Source: Bifidobacterium parmae (GTDB taxonomy: Bacteria > Actinomycetota > Actinomycetes > Actinomycetales > Bifidobacteriaceae). Taken from it: a DNA stretch of 64,000 bases. Positions 46,861 through 55,927 of the stretch are shown here, piece after piece. The stretch lies in contig NZ_NMWT01000027.1 of assembly GCF_002860365.1 (NCBI RefSeq), forward strand, positions 1-64,000, in the 5' to 3' direction. Numbering within the stretch: the stretch's first letter is position 1; every line of letters starts with the position of its first letter. A program made the translations under genes and the position numbers. The notes under the pieces were generated by a model. The model did no database searches and was not told the DNA's origin. It was given only the letters and a program-made list of their open reading frames with translations.

Positions 46861-47820
46861 ATGGTGTTCGACATCGGTGATGACCCGTTGCTCAACGTGC
46901 ATGACGATATTCCCGTCATCGACTACGGCGACGTGTATTTCCTCTACGATGATCCGGTCATCGGCCCCATTCTCCCGTTGCTGTTCATCACCATACCGGT
47001 GCGCGACGGCGATGGCGCGGTCGGACGGGACCGGATCGACTGTTATCCGTATGCGGAGACGGTCGAGATCGATCCCGTCGGCATCGGCCATGCGGATGAT
47101 GCCGCCGACGTGGGCGTGCCGTTCTATGATGCCGGAACCGCCGAGGACGACTTGTGCCATGTGGCCGACGAAAGCGATCCGGAGGGGCGCCTGGCGTTGC
47201 AGTACGGCGGCATGTACTACGAGGAAGGCATGGGATATACGGCTCCGGAGGACAGGCGGGCACGCATCGACTGTTTCAAGGCGGCGGAGATCCTGTACCG
47301 GCATGCCGCCGGCCGCGGCAACGCGATCGGATGGCTGTGCCTCGGCTACGTGTACGCCTACGACCGGTGCGAAGGCGAATACTATCGTTCCTATTTCGAT
47401 AATTTCGGCGAGGTGCCGCCCAAGCCGGACGCCGATACGCTGGCGTTCGAGTGCTTCCGGCACGCGGCGGACAGGCGGCTGGCCGAAGGCTGCTACAAGC
47501 TGGGCGACATGCTGACGGAAGGCCGCGGCTGCGAGGTCGACTATGCCGCGGCGCTCGACATGTTCCTGAAGGCGTACCGGTACGGGCGCGACGGTTCGCC
47601 GCGCATCTGGGGGAGCGTCGCGTTGCGTCTCGCACGGGCGTATGCGAACGCGCGCGGCTGCGTCTTGGATTATGATCGGGCGCTGCACTGGTACGGTGTC
47701 GCACGGACGGGTCTGGAACTGGAGGTGCGTGACGGTGGCGCCGCCTACGATGCCAGACTTTGGGAGGCGGAGGCCGGCGTCAGGGACATGCGGCAGGCGT
47801 TGAGGCTCATGGCGCGCTGA
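46861..47820 (+). CDS. Sel1-repeat (TPR-like) protein
   Basis: A 319-aa protein. The N-terminal ~100 residues are acidic and contain no known domain; from ~105 onward there are Sel1-like helical repeats (GRLALQYGGMYYEEGMGY, AAEILYRHAAGRGNAIGWLC, FECFRHAADRRLAEGCYKLG, DMLTEGRGCEVDYAAALDMF, LALRLARAY-type repeat ARAYANARGCVLDYDRALHW). Such solenoids mediate protein contacts. The start ATG at 46861 has AGGTGA just upstream; an in-frame GTG nine bases earlier is possible. It is the last gene of the four-gene run. Confidence 0.78.
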   Translation: MVFDIGDDPLLNVHDDIPVIDYGDVYFLYDDPVIGPILPLLFITIPVRDGDGAVGRDRIDCYPYAETVEIDPVGIGHADDAADVGVPFYDAGTAEDDLCHVADESDPEGRLALQYGGMYYEEGMGYTAPEDRRARIDCFKAAEILYRHAAGRGNAIGWLCLGYVYAYDRCEGEYYRSYFDNFGEVPPKPDADTLAFECFRHAADRRLAEGCYKLGDMLTEGRGCEVDYAAALDMFLKAYRYGRDGSPRIWGSVALRLARAYANARGCVLDYDRALHWYGVARTGLELEVRDGGAAYDARLWEAEAGVRDMRQALRLMAR

Positions 47821-47909
47821 CACCGGGGCCTTGGTACTGAGGTCCCGGCATGTGCCGAGGGTCTCGGGCTGGCGGACGATTGTTCGATACGTATATATGT
47901 ATATGCGTT

Positions 47910-49337
47910 CTATGCGTCCCGCATCATCGTCGCGGCGTCGATGACGGTGAGCGTGGGGTCGATGGCCGCTTTCGCCGCGGTCGCCTCACTGACCGGGCGT
48001 TTGGTGAACAGATAGTAGAGTCGTTCGCCGTTGTCCCGGATGAGAGGGGAGCGTGCTTTGAGCCGGTCGATGGTTTCCGTCTCGTTGAGGTGTTCTCGCC
48101 ACTTGCATTCACCGAGCAGCACTTTGTGGTTGAACGAGTCGGCCATGACCACGTCGATGTCGGTCTGTTCGCGGGCGATCGGATCGTTGCCCCACCATTT
48201 GCCGGATGCGGTCGGCAGGAAGTCGAGGCGCTGCTCACGGCATTGGCGGAGAAGCCATTGTGTGCACATGGTCTCGAATTGTTGGCCGACGTAGGTGTCG
48301 AACACTTCGCCGGACGTGGCCGTCTTCCCCGCCGCTTGTCCGTAGCCGGTATCGATGAGCGCGGTGGCGGGGCTGACGAACCGGTACCAGTAGGCGAAGA
48401 ACGGGTCCTTGATCTTCCACAGTCCTTTGCGTGAGTGTTTCGGGTCTTCGCCGAACGGCACGAGTCGCTCGACGATGCCGAGCTGCTCCAGTGTGCGAAG
48501 ATATGAGCCGACGGTGTTCGGATCGACGCCTGCATATTCGGCGATCTCCTTCGGACGGGTGCGTCCGGCGCCGACCGCGTCGAGTATCGAACTATACAAC
48601 GCCGGTTCGCGCAGTTCCTGGCGCAACAGCATCAGCGGTTCCTCGTAGAGGAGTCCGTTCTGGCTGAAGCATCGTGCCTGTATGTTCTGGCTGAATGTCA
48701 GATTCGGGTCGAGCTGCTCCAGATAGTAGGGGGTTCCTCCCAGTGCCGCGTAATAGTGGATGCATGTCTGCCAATCCGCGTTGGCAGGCATCAGCTCGCG
48801 CGCTTCGAACAGGTCGAACGGTTTGAGTCGGATTTGTGCGTTGCGGCGTCCGTACAACGGGCTCTTGTATCCGAGCACCTTGCTTTCCATGAAGCCTTCG
48901 TTGGATCCGCACAGCACCATGAGGATGTTCGTGTCCTTGAACCGGTGGTCGATGGCGATCTGCAGCACTGACGGCAATGATGGTTCGGCGGCGGCTGCAT
49001 ATGGCAGCTCGTCCAAGACGAGTACGAACGGTTCGTCGGGGGAGCTTTTCGCCTTGTCCGCGATGTAGTTCAATGCGTCGTCCCAGCTGGCGAATCCTGC
49101 GGGGAAGTTCGGTTCGTTGAAGAACGAGAGCGTTGATCGGGAGAATTCTCGCAGATTCGCGGCTGCGCTCTGCTCCTTGGCCGTGAACCACAGTGTGGGT
49201 CGGGTTTCGCAGAAGTGGGCGATCAGTGCCGTCTTGCCGACGCGTCGCCGTCCGTATACGACGACCATTTGGAATCTGTTGAGCGAGAAGTGGTATTCCA
49301 GTGTCTTCAGTTCCTCGGTCCTGCCGACGAATCCCAT
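47910..49337 (-). CDS. AAA ATPase with DUF234/nuclease-like C-terminus
   Basis: A 475-aa protein of the archaeal-type ATPase family. The N-terminal FVGRTEELKTLEYHF and Walker A VVYGRRRVGKTALIAHF are followed by the Walker B VLVLDELPYA and a sensor region (MVLCGSNEGFME). Residues ~270-320 form a winged helix (RTRPKEIAEYAGVDPNTVGS). The C-terminus has the DUF234 pattern DIDVVMADSFNHKVLLGECK, similar to a PD-(D/E)xK nuclease core with Asp, Glu and Lys in place. Start at 49337. A perfect 29-bp inverted repeat sits 28 bases upstream. Confidence 0.8.
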   Translation of the reverse strand: MGFVGRTEELKTLEYHFSLNRFQMVVVYGRRRVGKTALIAHFCETRPTLWFTAKEQSAAANLREFSRSTLSFFNEPNFPAGFASWDDALNYIADKAKSSPDEPFVLVLDELPYAAAAEPSLPSVLQIAIDHRFKDTNILMVLCGSNEGFMESKVLGYKSPLYGRRNAQIRLKPFDLFEARELMPANADWQTCIHYYAALGGTPYYLEQLDPNLTFSQNIQARCFSQNGLLYEEPLMLLRQELREPALYSSILDAVGAGRTRPKEIAEYAGVDPNTVGSYLRTLEQLGIVERLVPFGEDPKHSRKGLWKIKDPFFAYWYRFVSPATALIDTGYGQAAGKTATSGEVFDTYVGQQFETMCTQWLLRQCREQRLDFLPTASGKWWGNDPIAREQTDIDVVMADSFNHKVLLGECKWREHLNETETIDRLKARSPLIRDNGERLYYLFTKRPVSEATAAKAAIDPTLTVIDAATMMRDA

Positions 49338-49365
49338 GTCCGTGCCCCTGTGCCCGCTCGTAGAT

Positions 49366-49429
49366 GGCTGTTACTGTGTTTGTGAGCAAGTTGTTTACGG
49401 ACAACTTGCTCACAAACACAGTAACAGCC
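49366..49429. repeat. Perfect 29-bp inverted repeat upstream of the ATPase gene
   Basis: Arms 49366-49394 and 49401-49429 are exact reverse complements with a six-base loop (TTACGG). The inner part reads GTGAGCAAGTTGT / ACAACTTGCTCAC. It is AT-richer than its surroundings and contains the last bases of the truncated antitoxin frame. It could be an operator, an attenuator or an insertion scar. Confidence 0.9.
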
Positions 49430-49616
49430 TGCGGCGACCGTCGTTGGTGTGGCCGCCCCGACGGGGAGCGGGTGAAGTCCTTGTCGACGTACCTTCCTCC
49501 TGCAGGGATTCGAGGTAGCTTTCCACCGGCGAAGACAGCATGCGACTTTGTTGCTCGGCATAGCGTTTCCCGTTCTCGATGACGCGTTCATCGATGCTCA
49601 GTGTGAGTTTGCCCAT
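49410..49616 (-). pseudogene. Truncated antitoxin-like gene (ribbon-helix-helix, DUF6364-like)
   Basis: A 68-aa frame whose first ~42 residues (MGKLTLSIDERVIENGKRYA, then EQQSRMLSSPVESYLESLQE) resemble small ribbon-helix-helix antitoxins of the DUF6364 type. The remaining residues (TSTRTSPAPRRGGHTNDGRR) look unrelated, and the stop lies inside the 29-bp inverted repeat. No toxin (PIN) gene follows. The start ATG at 49616 has GAGG at good spacing. It is read as a remnant of a toxin-antitoxin pair broken when the repeat/ATPase segment arrived. Confidence 0.55.
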
Positions 49617-49686
49617 GACGGAACCTCGCTTCCATACATACACTATGGATAGTCATATACGTATTGGCGGTGGGGTCGTGATGCGG

Positions 49687-52600
49687 TCATTCCGACTGGT
49701 CCGGCTTCTCCTTCCGCGCCTCGTTGTAGTACTCGTTGAGGAGTCCTTCGCGTGCGATCCGCAGCGCCTCCCCGCTGCCGCTGATGCGGCGGAAGAGGTC
49801 CGTGTTCTCGGTTTGCGACTTGAAGAAGGCGTTGAGGAACGCGGGGTCGAACGCCGTGCGGAAGTCGGAGCGCGAGTTGTTGCGCGCCTGCTGGCCGAGT
49901 TTGGCGTCGTCCTTCAGCAATGTCATCACGCCTTCGAAGAACTTCTTGGCGGGGTCGCCGAAATCGGTGCCGAACAGTTGGTTGATCTGTTCGATGATCG
50001 AAGACAGATAATCCTCGTCGTCGCCGCTCTTGCCGACGCCGACGGTTCCGGCGTTGTTCTTGACCGGCTCCCCTCCGGTGAGTTTGATGTCGGCGTGTCC
50101 TTTGTTCTCGATGCGCAGCTGCGTTACGGCGATCAGCCCGTCGATGGATTCCTCCGGCTCGCGTTCCGGCGCAAGCTCCCGGTGGAGGAACGTGAGGTAC
50201 GTGTCGAGTTCGAACAGCGGACGGTCGTCGAGCCGGATCAGCTGCGTCACATACGTGTACGTGTGCAGGAACTTGCCGACGCGTTTGCGGAACTCCTCCT
50301 GACGGTCCTCGTCCAGATCGGCGTACCGGTCCTTGGCGGGGCCGAGAGCCCGCAGCACTTCCGGCATGGTGGACTCGTCCGGCTTGCCGAGCCAGATCCG
50401 GCACAATGCCGCGATGTCCTCGTCGTCGTAGATCTGGAACGCGTCGAGTTCGGTCTTCATGTCGTAGATGACGTTCGGATCGGTGACGCGGTCGAGCTCG
50501 GTCTGCGTGTAGTACGGTTCGAACGCGGCCTGGATGGTCGCCGCCTTGTTGGCGAAGTCCAGCACGATCGGCGCGGTCTTGCCGGCGCAGGTGCGGTTCA
50601 GTCGGGAGAGCGTCTGGACCGCGGCCACGCCGGTGAGTTTCTTGTCGACGTACATGGCGCATAGTTTCGGCTGGTCGAAGCCGGTCTGGAACTTGTTCGC
50701 CACGATCATCAGGTTGAATTCGGGCGTGTCGAACCGGTCCGCGATCTCGCTGGACGGGAACCCGTTGAGCGTCTCCTCGGTCACATCCACGCCGCCGAGC
50801 TCGAGCTTGCCGGAGAACGCGACGACCGGCTTCACCCCGGCGTATTCGGGTTTGGCTGCGAGCTTGCGCATATGCTGGAAGTACGCGGCCGCCGCCTTGC
50901 GGCTGGACGTCACCACCATGCCTTTGCCTACGCCGTGCAATAGTGGCATGACGTGATCGTGGAAATGGTCGATGATGATCTCGGAGATCTTGGACACGTT
51001 GCTCGGGTCGAGCTTCACGAAGTCCATGATCTCCTTCTTCGCGCGGCCGGTCTTCCGCTTCGGATCCTCCTCGGACTTCCTGACCAGCTGGAAGTACGTC
51101 TGGAACGTCGTGTAGTTGGCGAGCACGTCGAGGATGAATCCTTCCTCGATGGCCTGCCGCATCGAATACAGGTCGAACGGTTCCGGCTTGCCGGTTGCGG
51201 GGTTCGGCGTGCCGAACGTTTCGAGCGTGCTCGGCTTCGGCGTGGCGGTGAACGCGTAGAACGACAGGTTGCGCTGCACGCCCTGCGCGTTCAGTTCGTC
51301 GCGCACGCGCTTCGCGGCGTCGTCCGCATCCTCGTCCAATCCGCCGTCGTCCCAGTCGAACGCGTCGGCTTCGAAGTCTTCGCCGGCAAGCTCGTCCGTA
51401 TCGTCGGCGTTGAGACCGGTGTGGTCGCCGAGTGCCTGCTTGGTCTTGCGGTGCGCTTCGCCGCTCTGCGACGAATGCGCCTCGTCGATGATGATGGCGA
51501 ACGTGCGTCCGGCCGTGTCGGTCTGGTCGTAGATGTACGGGAACTTCTGGATGGTGGAGATGATGATGCGTGCGCCGGCGTTGACCGCATCACGCAATCC
51601 CGCCGAATCCTTGGCGATGGCGACCACGCCTCTCGTTTGCGACATGCTCATGATGGTGCCCTGCAGCTGCCTGTCGAGGACCACGCGGTCGACGAGCACG
51701 ATCACCGAGTTGAAGAACGAATCGCCGTCATCCTGCGTGAGGGAGGCAAGATGGTAGGCGAGCCAGGCGATCGAATACGATTTGCCGGAGCCGGCCGAAT
51801 GTTGGATGAGATAGTTGTGCCCCGGGCCCTGCTCCCGCGTCGCCTCGAGCAGACGGCGCACGACGCGCAGCTGATGGTAGCGGGGGAAGACCACCGCCTT
51901 CATCGTGGAACGGCACCGGCGGGTGATTCTCCTGCCGTTCTTGTCCTTCTCGTGGTAGGTGATCTGCACGAACCGTTCGATGATGTCCAGCAGGGAGTCC
52001 GGTGCGAGCACCTCCTCCCACAGGTAGGAGGTGCCGAACTTGCCCGGTTCGGCCGGGGGATTGCCGCCGCCGTCCTTGCCGTTGCCACGGTTGGAGGGAA
52101 CGAACTTCGTGTTCTTGCCCTTGAGCCATGTGGTCATGTACACGTCGTCCGCGTCCACGGCGAAATGCACGAGCGAACGCAGGTCCGGCTGGAACACCTG
52201 CTCCTTCGGATTGCGGTCGGCCATGTACTGGCGGATCGCGTTGTTCACCGTCTGACCGGTCTGATGGTTCTTCAGTTCGATGGTGACGAGCGGGAACCCG
52301 TTGACGAGCAGCGCCACGTCGATGCGGTTGTTGAGGTCGTCCTTGAACGTGCCGTAATGGAACTCCTCGGTGACCTGGAAGCGGTTCGCATGGTAGTGTT
52401 CCACCGCGGTCTCGTTGAGGTCGTTCTTCGGCTTGAAATACAGGAGTTTGAATTTCGCCCCCGGAGCCATCTCGACCTGGTTGCGCAGCGTCCAGAGCAG
52501 GCCCTTGTCCGCGACGACCTGCTGGATGCGCTTGATGACCATCTGGCTCCAACGGCCGCCGTACTGGCGTTCGACCTTGGCGACCTCCTTGGGTTGCGTT

Positions 52601-52767
52601 TCGATCAGGAACCCGATCAGTGCCGGTTCGTCAATGGCTGTATCGCGGTTGAAGGTCTGGTCCATCGTCGACTGAGGCGCATACGTGTACCCATGCTTCT
52701 CGAATCCATCCACCACATGATTCTGGAACGTGCGCTCGCTCATGCTGCGGGTCGGCTTCACTGCCAT
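49687..52767 (-). CDS. hsdR: Type I restriction enzyme subunit R (HsdR)
   Basis: Translocating endonuclease subunit. The N-terminal nuclease domain has NNRIDVALLVNGFPLVTIEL followed by KNH (PD-(D/E)xK: Asp, Glu-x-Lys). SF2 helicase motifs follow: HSAGSGKSYSIAWLAYHL (motif I), VLVDRVVLDRQL, IIDEAHSSQSGE (DEAH), FYAFTATPKP, FQTGFDQPKLCAMYVDKKL and SRLNRT. Length is 1026 aa, normal. The ATG at 52767 is preceded by GGAAAGGAATC. hsdS begins 19 bases upstream on the same strand, so hsdM-hsdS-hsdR form one operon. Confidence 0.95.
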   Translation of the reverse strand: MAVKPTRSMSERTFQNHVVDGFEKHGYTYAPQSTMDQTFNRDTAIDEPALIGFLIETQPKEVAKVERQYGGRWSQMVIKRIQQVVADKGLLWTLRNQVEMAPGAKFKLLYFKPKNDLNETAVEHYHANRFQVTEEFHYGTFKDDLNNRIDVALLVNGFPLVTIELKNHQTGQTVNNAIRQYMADRNPKEQVFQPDLRSLVHFAVDADDVYMTTWLKGKNTKFVPSNRGNGKDGGGNPPAEPGKFGTSYLWEEVLAPDSLLDIIERFVQITYHEKDKNGRRITRRCRSTMKAVVFPRYHQLRVVRRLLEATREQGPGHNYLIQHSAGSGKSYSIAWLAYHLASLTQDDGDSFFNSVIVLVDRVVLDRQLQGTIMSMSQTRGVVAIAKDSAGLRDAVNAGARIIISTIQKFPYIYDQTDTAGRTFAIIIDEAHSSQSGEAHRKTKQALGDHTGLNADDTDELAGEDFEADAFDWDDGGLDEDADDAAKRVRDELNAQGVQRNLSFYAFTATPKPSTLETFGTPNPATGKPEPFDLYSMRQAIEEGFILDVLANYTTFQTYFQLVRKSEEDPKRKTGRAKKEIMDFVKLDPSNVSKISEIIIDHFHDHVMPLLHGVGKGMVVTSSRKAAAAYFQHMRKLAAKPEYAGVKPVVAFSGKLELGGVDVTEETLNGFPSSEIADRFDTPEFNLMIVANKFQTGFDQPKLCAMYVDKKLTGVAAVQTLSRLNRTCAGKTAPIVLDFANKAATIQAAFEPYYTQTELDRVTDPNVIYDMKTELDAFQIYDDEDIAALCRIWLGKPDESTMPEVLRALGPAKDRYADLDEDRQEEFRKRVGKFLHTYTYVTQLIRLDDRPLFELDTYLTFLHRELAPEREPEESIDGLIAVTQLRIENKGHADIKLTGGEPVKNNAGTVGVGKSGDDEDYLSSIIEQINQLFGTDFGDPAKKFFEGVMTLLKDDAKLGQQARNNSRSDFRTAFDPAFLNAFFKSQTENTDLFRRISGSGEALRIAREGLLNEYYNEARKEKPDQSE

Positions 52768-52786
52768 GATGATTCCTTTCCTCCCG

Positions 52787-54106
52787 TCACTCCTCCACGC
52801 CGGGAACCTTGACCTTGCCGGTGACGCACTCGCTGATGAGCGACGCCCTGTATTCCTTCAACCGGACAACGAGCGACTGCTTCTGCTGGATGAGGGAGTT
52901 GATGTTCTCGGTGGCGTCATCGAGATAATGGGCAATCATCTGTTGTTCTTCAATTGACGGCACAGGCAAATAAACCTGTGCGAAGTTCGCATAACGAAGC
53001 GCTTGTCCATCTCGTACAAGATTCGAAGTGGATTGAAGAGCTTGTATATAGGCCCATGTCTTGAACAGGTATTTGTAGTACTCGGAGTAGGTCTGTTCAG
53101 TGAATGGGTGAACCATCACGTAGGCCGAGCTGATTTTCCCGCTCTCATAGCTATATTCCAAGCCGCCTTGGAAGCTACGCATACTGATAACGAAATCTCC
53201 GGCTTCGACATGCTTAAGAATGTCATTACCGGTAAGCACAGCCATCACACGTTGGTTTTCAAGTGCCATGAACCTCTTCTGAGAGATGACTCCATACTTT
53301 TGAGAGGCAGTGAGTTGCTGATCGTCGGCGTGTGCTCGTTCTTTTCGAAGAGCAAACAGTTTCTTGGGATAGAGCACCGACCAATGCTCTGGAATCTGGC
53401 CAATCCAGTCGATGCCGGAATCCTTCATGGGCACGGTGGGGTCGAGGCCTTTGGTGACGGCTTCAGAGATGACGGACTGGCGGTACTCGTTCAGCAGCTC
53501 GATTGAACGTTCTATATCCTTCACCGCCGCATCAATCACCCCCGTCTTCTCATCCAGATAGTCAGCAATGCTCTGCTGTTCGGCTTTGGGAGGAACAATG
53601 ACTGGCACTTGTTTTAGATCTCTCTGGAAAAGATGAGGAACTCCCATACCATCCATCAATAAATGGATATAGTCTTGAAATTGCATCGAGGCATAGAAAT
53701 AACCGAGATAACGGCTTTCCATATTGGGAGTTGGTGATATAACTGCAAGCGATCCGTTGACGGTTGCAGGTTTTTCCACTTTTCGAATGACTGCATATTT
53801 TCCGATTCCTGCACCATCTTTGACAAGAAGGATGTCACCATCGGAAAGCATGATTTCGGGTGATTCATCATATCGTTCTCGGCTGATGTAGTTCACTGGT
53901 GTCGGGCAAAGGTTGCCTTCCACACAGTTGAATGCAGAATACATAGGATAACCGTCATCCACGTACTCTTCGGCCTTCAGGCCCTTCCATCCAAGGCGTG
54001 CACGAATATACGCAAGATGCTTGTTCTTAATTGTTTTCCATCCCTCCGGAATCTCGCCGATCCAGTCAACGCCGGAATCCTTGTATGCGCTGTATCGCTC
54101 CATCAC
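52787..54106 (-). CDS. hsdS: Type I restriction-modification specificity subunit (HsdS)
   Basis: DNA-recognition subunit with two target-recognition domains. Each half begins with the same phrase (KDSGVDWIGEIPEGWK at residue ~10; KDSGIDWIGQIPEHW at ~230) and ends in a conserved helix (PKAEQQSIADYLDEKTGVID; IEEQQMIAHYLDDATENINS), giving a pseudo-two-fold layout. The domains themselves (about 52960-53370 and 53600-54050) are visibly AT-richer than the rest of the window, typical of exchanged recognition domains. Length is 439 aa. The start overlaps the hsdM stop by four bases. No target site can be read from sequence. Confidence 0.93.
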   Translation of the reverse strand: MMERYSAYKDSGVDWIGEIPEGWKTIKNKHLAYIRARLGWKGLKAEEYVDDGYPMYSAFNCVEGNLCPTPVNYISRERYDESPEIMLSDGDILLVKDGAGIGKYAVIRKVEKPATVNGSLAVISPTPNMESRYLGYFYASMQFQDYIHLLMDGMGVPHLFQRDLKQVPVIVPPKAEQQSIADYLDEKTGVIDAAVKDIERSIELLNEYRQSVISEAVTKGLDPTVPMKDSGIDWIGQIPEHWSVLYPKKLFALRKERAHADDQQLTASQKYGVISQKRFMALENQRVMAVLTGNDILKHVEAGDFVISMRSFQGGLEYSYESGKISSAYVMVHPFTEQTYSEYYKYLFKTWAYIQALQSTSNLVRDGQALRYANFAQVYLPVPSIEEQQMIAHYLDDATENINSLIQQKQSLVVRLKEYRASLISECVTGKVKVPGVEE

Positions 54107-55830
54107 AGACCCACCTTCGCGAGGCTCTCGGCGATGGACGCCTCCAGCGAGCGGATGTCATCGAGGATCGCCGCACTCGGGCGCAACGGCGTGTACTCGT
54201 AGAAATACCGCGTAAATGGAATCTCGTAGCCCACCTTGTCCTTCTTCCGGTCCATCCACGCATCCGGCGCGTACGGCTTCACCTCGCGCTCGAAATACTC
54301 GTCGATGTCCTGCTTGAGCGGAATGTTCTCGGTGTCGCGCAGCGACGTGTCCGGCTTCGGACGGCCCTTGCGGTCCGTCTCGATCTCGCCGTTCTCATCG
54401 CGTAAGGGGCGCTCCACGGTCACGGTCGTATAGCCGAAATCATCCACGTCGAAGATCTTCGAGGTCTTCGACTCCTCGAACGCGGTGTACTCCTGCACGA
54501 TCGCGCGGATCTGTTCGGCGCTCAGCTCGTTGCGCTTCGACCCCAACGACTTGCGCATCTTCGTAAACACGCCGTTCGCGTTGATGAGCTGCACCTTGCC
54601 ACGGCGTTCCGCGGGCTTGCTATTGTTCAACACCCAGATATACGTGGCGATGCCCGTGTTGTAGAAGAAATCGTTCGGCATCGCCACGATTGCCTCCACC
54701 AGGTCCAGGTCATGCAACAGCCACTTGCGGATGTTGCTCTCGCCCGAACCGGCCGCGCCGGTGAACAGGGGAGAACCGTTCATGAACACGGCGATGCGTC
54801 CGCCACCCAAACCGGCCGGCCGCATCTTCGAGACCATATGCTCGATGAACAGCAGCTGACCGTCGCTCACACGCGGCAATCCCGCGCCGAACCGTCCCCT
54901 GAAACCCTCGTTCCTGTACTCGGCCTCGACCTCGCGCTTCGACTTCTTCCAATCCACGCCATACGGAGGGTTCGAGATCTGGTAGCCGAACTCCTCGCCG
55001 GCGAACGCGGGATCGGTCAGCGTATTGCCGAACGCGACATGACCGGCATCGCCGCCGCGCAGCAGCATATCCGCCTTGCAGGTGGCGAACGTGGCCGCGT
55101 TCAACTCCTGCCCATAGCAGTACACGTCCGCGTTCGGGTAATACTCGTTCACCCGATCCTTGAAGATCGACAACGCGCCGCCCGTGCCGGCGCACGGATC
55201 GTACACGTTCACCACCTTGCCGTCCTGCGACAGGTCGGCGGACGCTCCCGCGATCAGAAGATCCACCGCCAGCTCCACGCCGTCGCGCGGGCTGAAATGC
55301 TCACCGGCCGTCTCGTTCGACATCTCCGAGAACCGTCGCAGCAGATTCTCGTAGATATTGCCCATCTCGACGTCGCTCACCGCCTTCGGACCGAGATCGA
55401 CCGTGCAGAACCTGTCGACGATCTGGAACAGCAGATTGTTCGCATCGAGCGAATCGATGCGGGCGAAGAAGTCGAACTTTTCGAACACGTCCAACGCGTC
55501 CGGCGAGAAGCCGCGCACATAATCGCCCAGATTCGCCGCGATGTTGCCCGAATCCGCACGCAGCTTGTCCATTGTGTAGCGGCTCGTATTGTAGAACGGG
55601 AATCCGGAGACGTTCTTCAACTGGAAGTCCACGAGGTCGTCCGTCATGCCGGCGGTCAGCTTGTCCGCCTCCAACACCTGGTCCTTGGTCTCCGCCAGCA
55701 CGCAGTCCAATCGGCGCAGCACCGTGAACGGCAGGATGATATCTCCGTACTCATGCTGCTTGTAGTCACCGCGCAGCAGGTCCGCCACCGACCAGATGAA
55801 CGCCACGATCGACTGATGATTCATCGTCAC
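54103..55830 (-). CDS. hsdM: Type I restriction-modification DNA methyltransferase (HsdM)
   Basis: N6-adenine methyltransferase subunit, 575 aa. SAM-binding VYDPCAGTGGALSIF (motif I) and catalytic QISNPPYGVDW (motif IV NPPY) are intact, with the HsdM N-terminal helical domain (SIVAFIWSVADLLRGDYKQH) before them and FSPRDGVELAVDLL in between. Start is GTG 55830 or ATG 55824; both have purine-rich ribosome sites nearby (AAGGAG and GGAAGG). It overlaps hsdS by four bases. Element E2 lies about 100 bases upstream. Confidence 0.95.
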   Translation of the reverse strand: MTMNHQSIVAFIWSVADLLRGDYKQHEYGDIILPFTVLRRLDCVLAETKDQVLEADKLTAGMTDDLVDFQLKNVSGFPFYNTSRYTMDKLRADSGNIAANLGDYVRGFSPDALDVFEKFDFFARIDSLDANNLLFQIVDRFCTVDLGPKAVSDVEMGNIYENLLRRFSEMSNETAGEHFSPRDGVELAVDLLIAGASADLSQDGKVVNVYDPCAGTGGALSIFKDRVNEYYPNADVYCYGQELNAATFATCKADMLLRGGDAGHVAFGNTLTDPAFAGEEFGYQISNPPYGVDWKKSKREVEAEYRNEGFRGRFGAGLPRVSDGQLLFIEHMVSKMRPAGLGGGRIAVFMNGSPLFTGAAGSGESNIRKWLLHDLDLVEAIVAMPNDFFYNTGIATYIWVLNNSKPAERRGKVQLINANGVFTKMRKSLGSKRNELSAEQIRAIVQEYTAFEESKTSKIFDVDDFGYTTVTVERPLRDENGEIETDRKGRPKPDTSLRDTENIPLKQDIDEYFEREVKPYAPDAWMDRKKDKVGYEIPFTRYFYEYTPLRPSAAILDDIRSLEASIAESLAKVGL

Positions 55831-55927
55831 CTTCCATTCTCCTTCGAGTCTCCCATTACCGTACCAAGGACCGCGTGGTACCGTGCGGCGCTCGCCACCG
55901 TGTCGAACAGGAGTATGTCGAACATGC

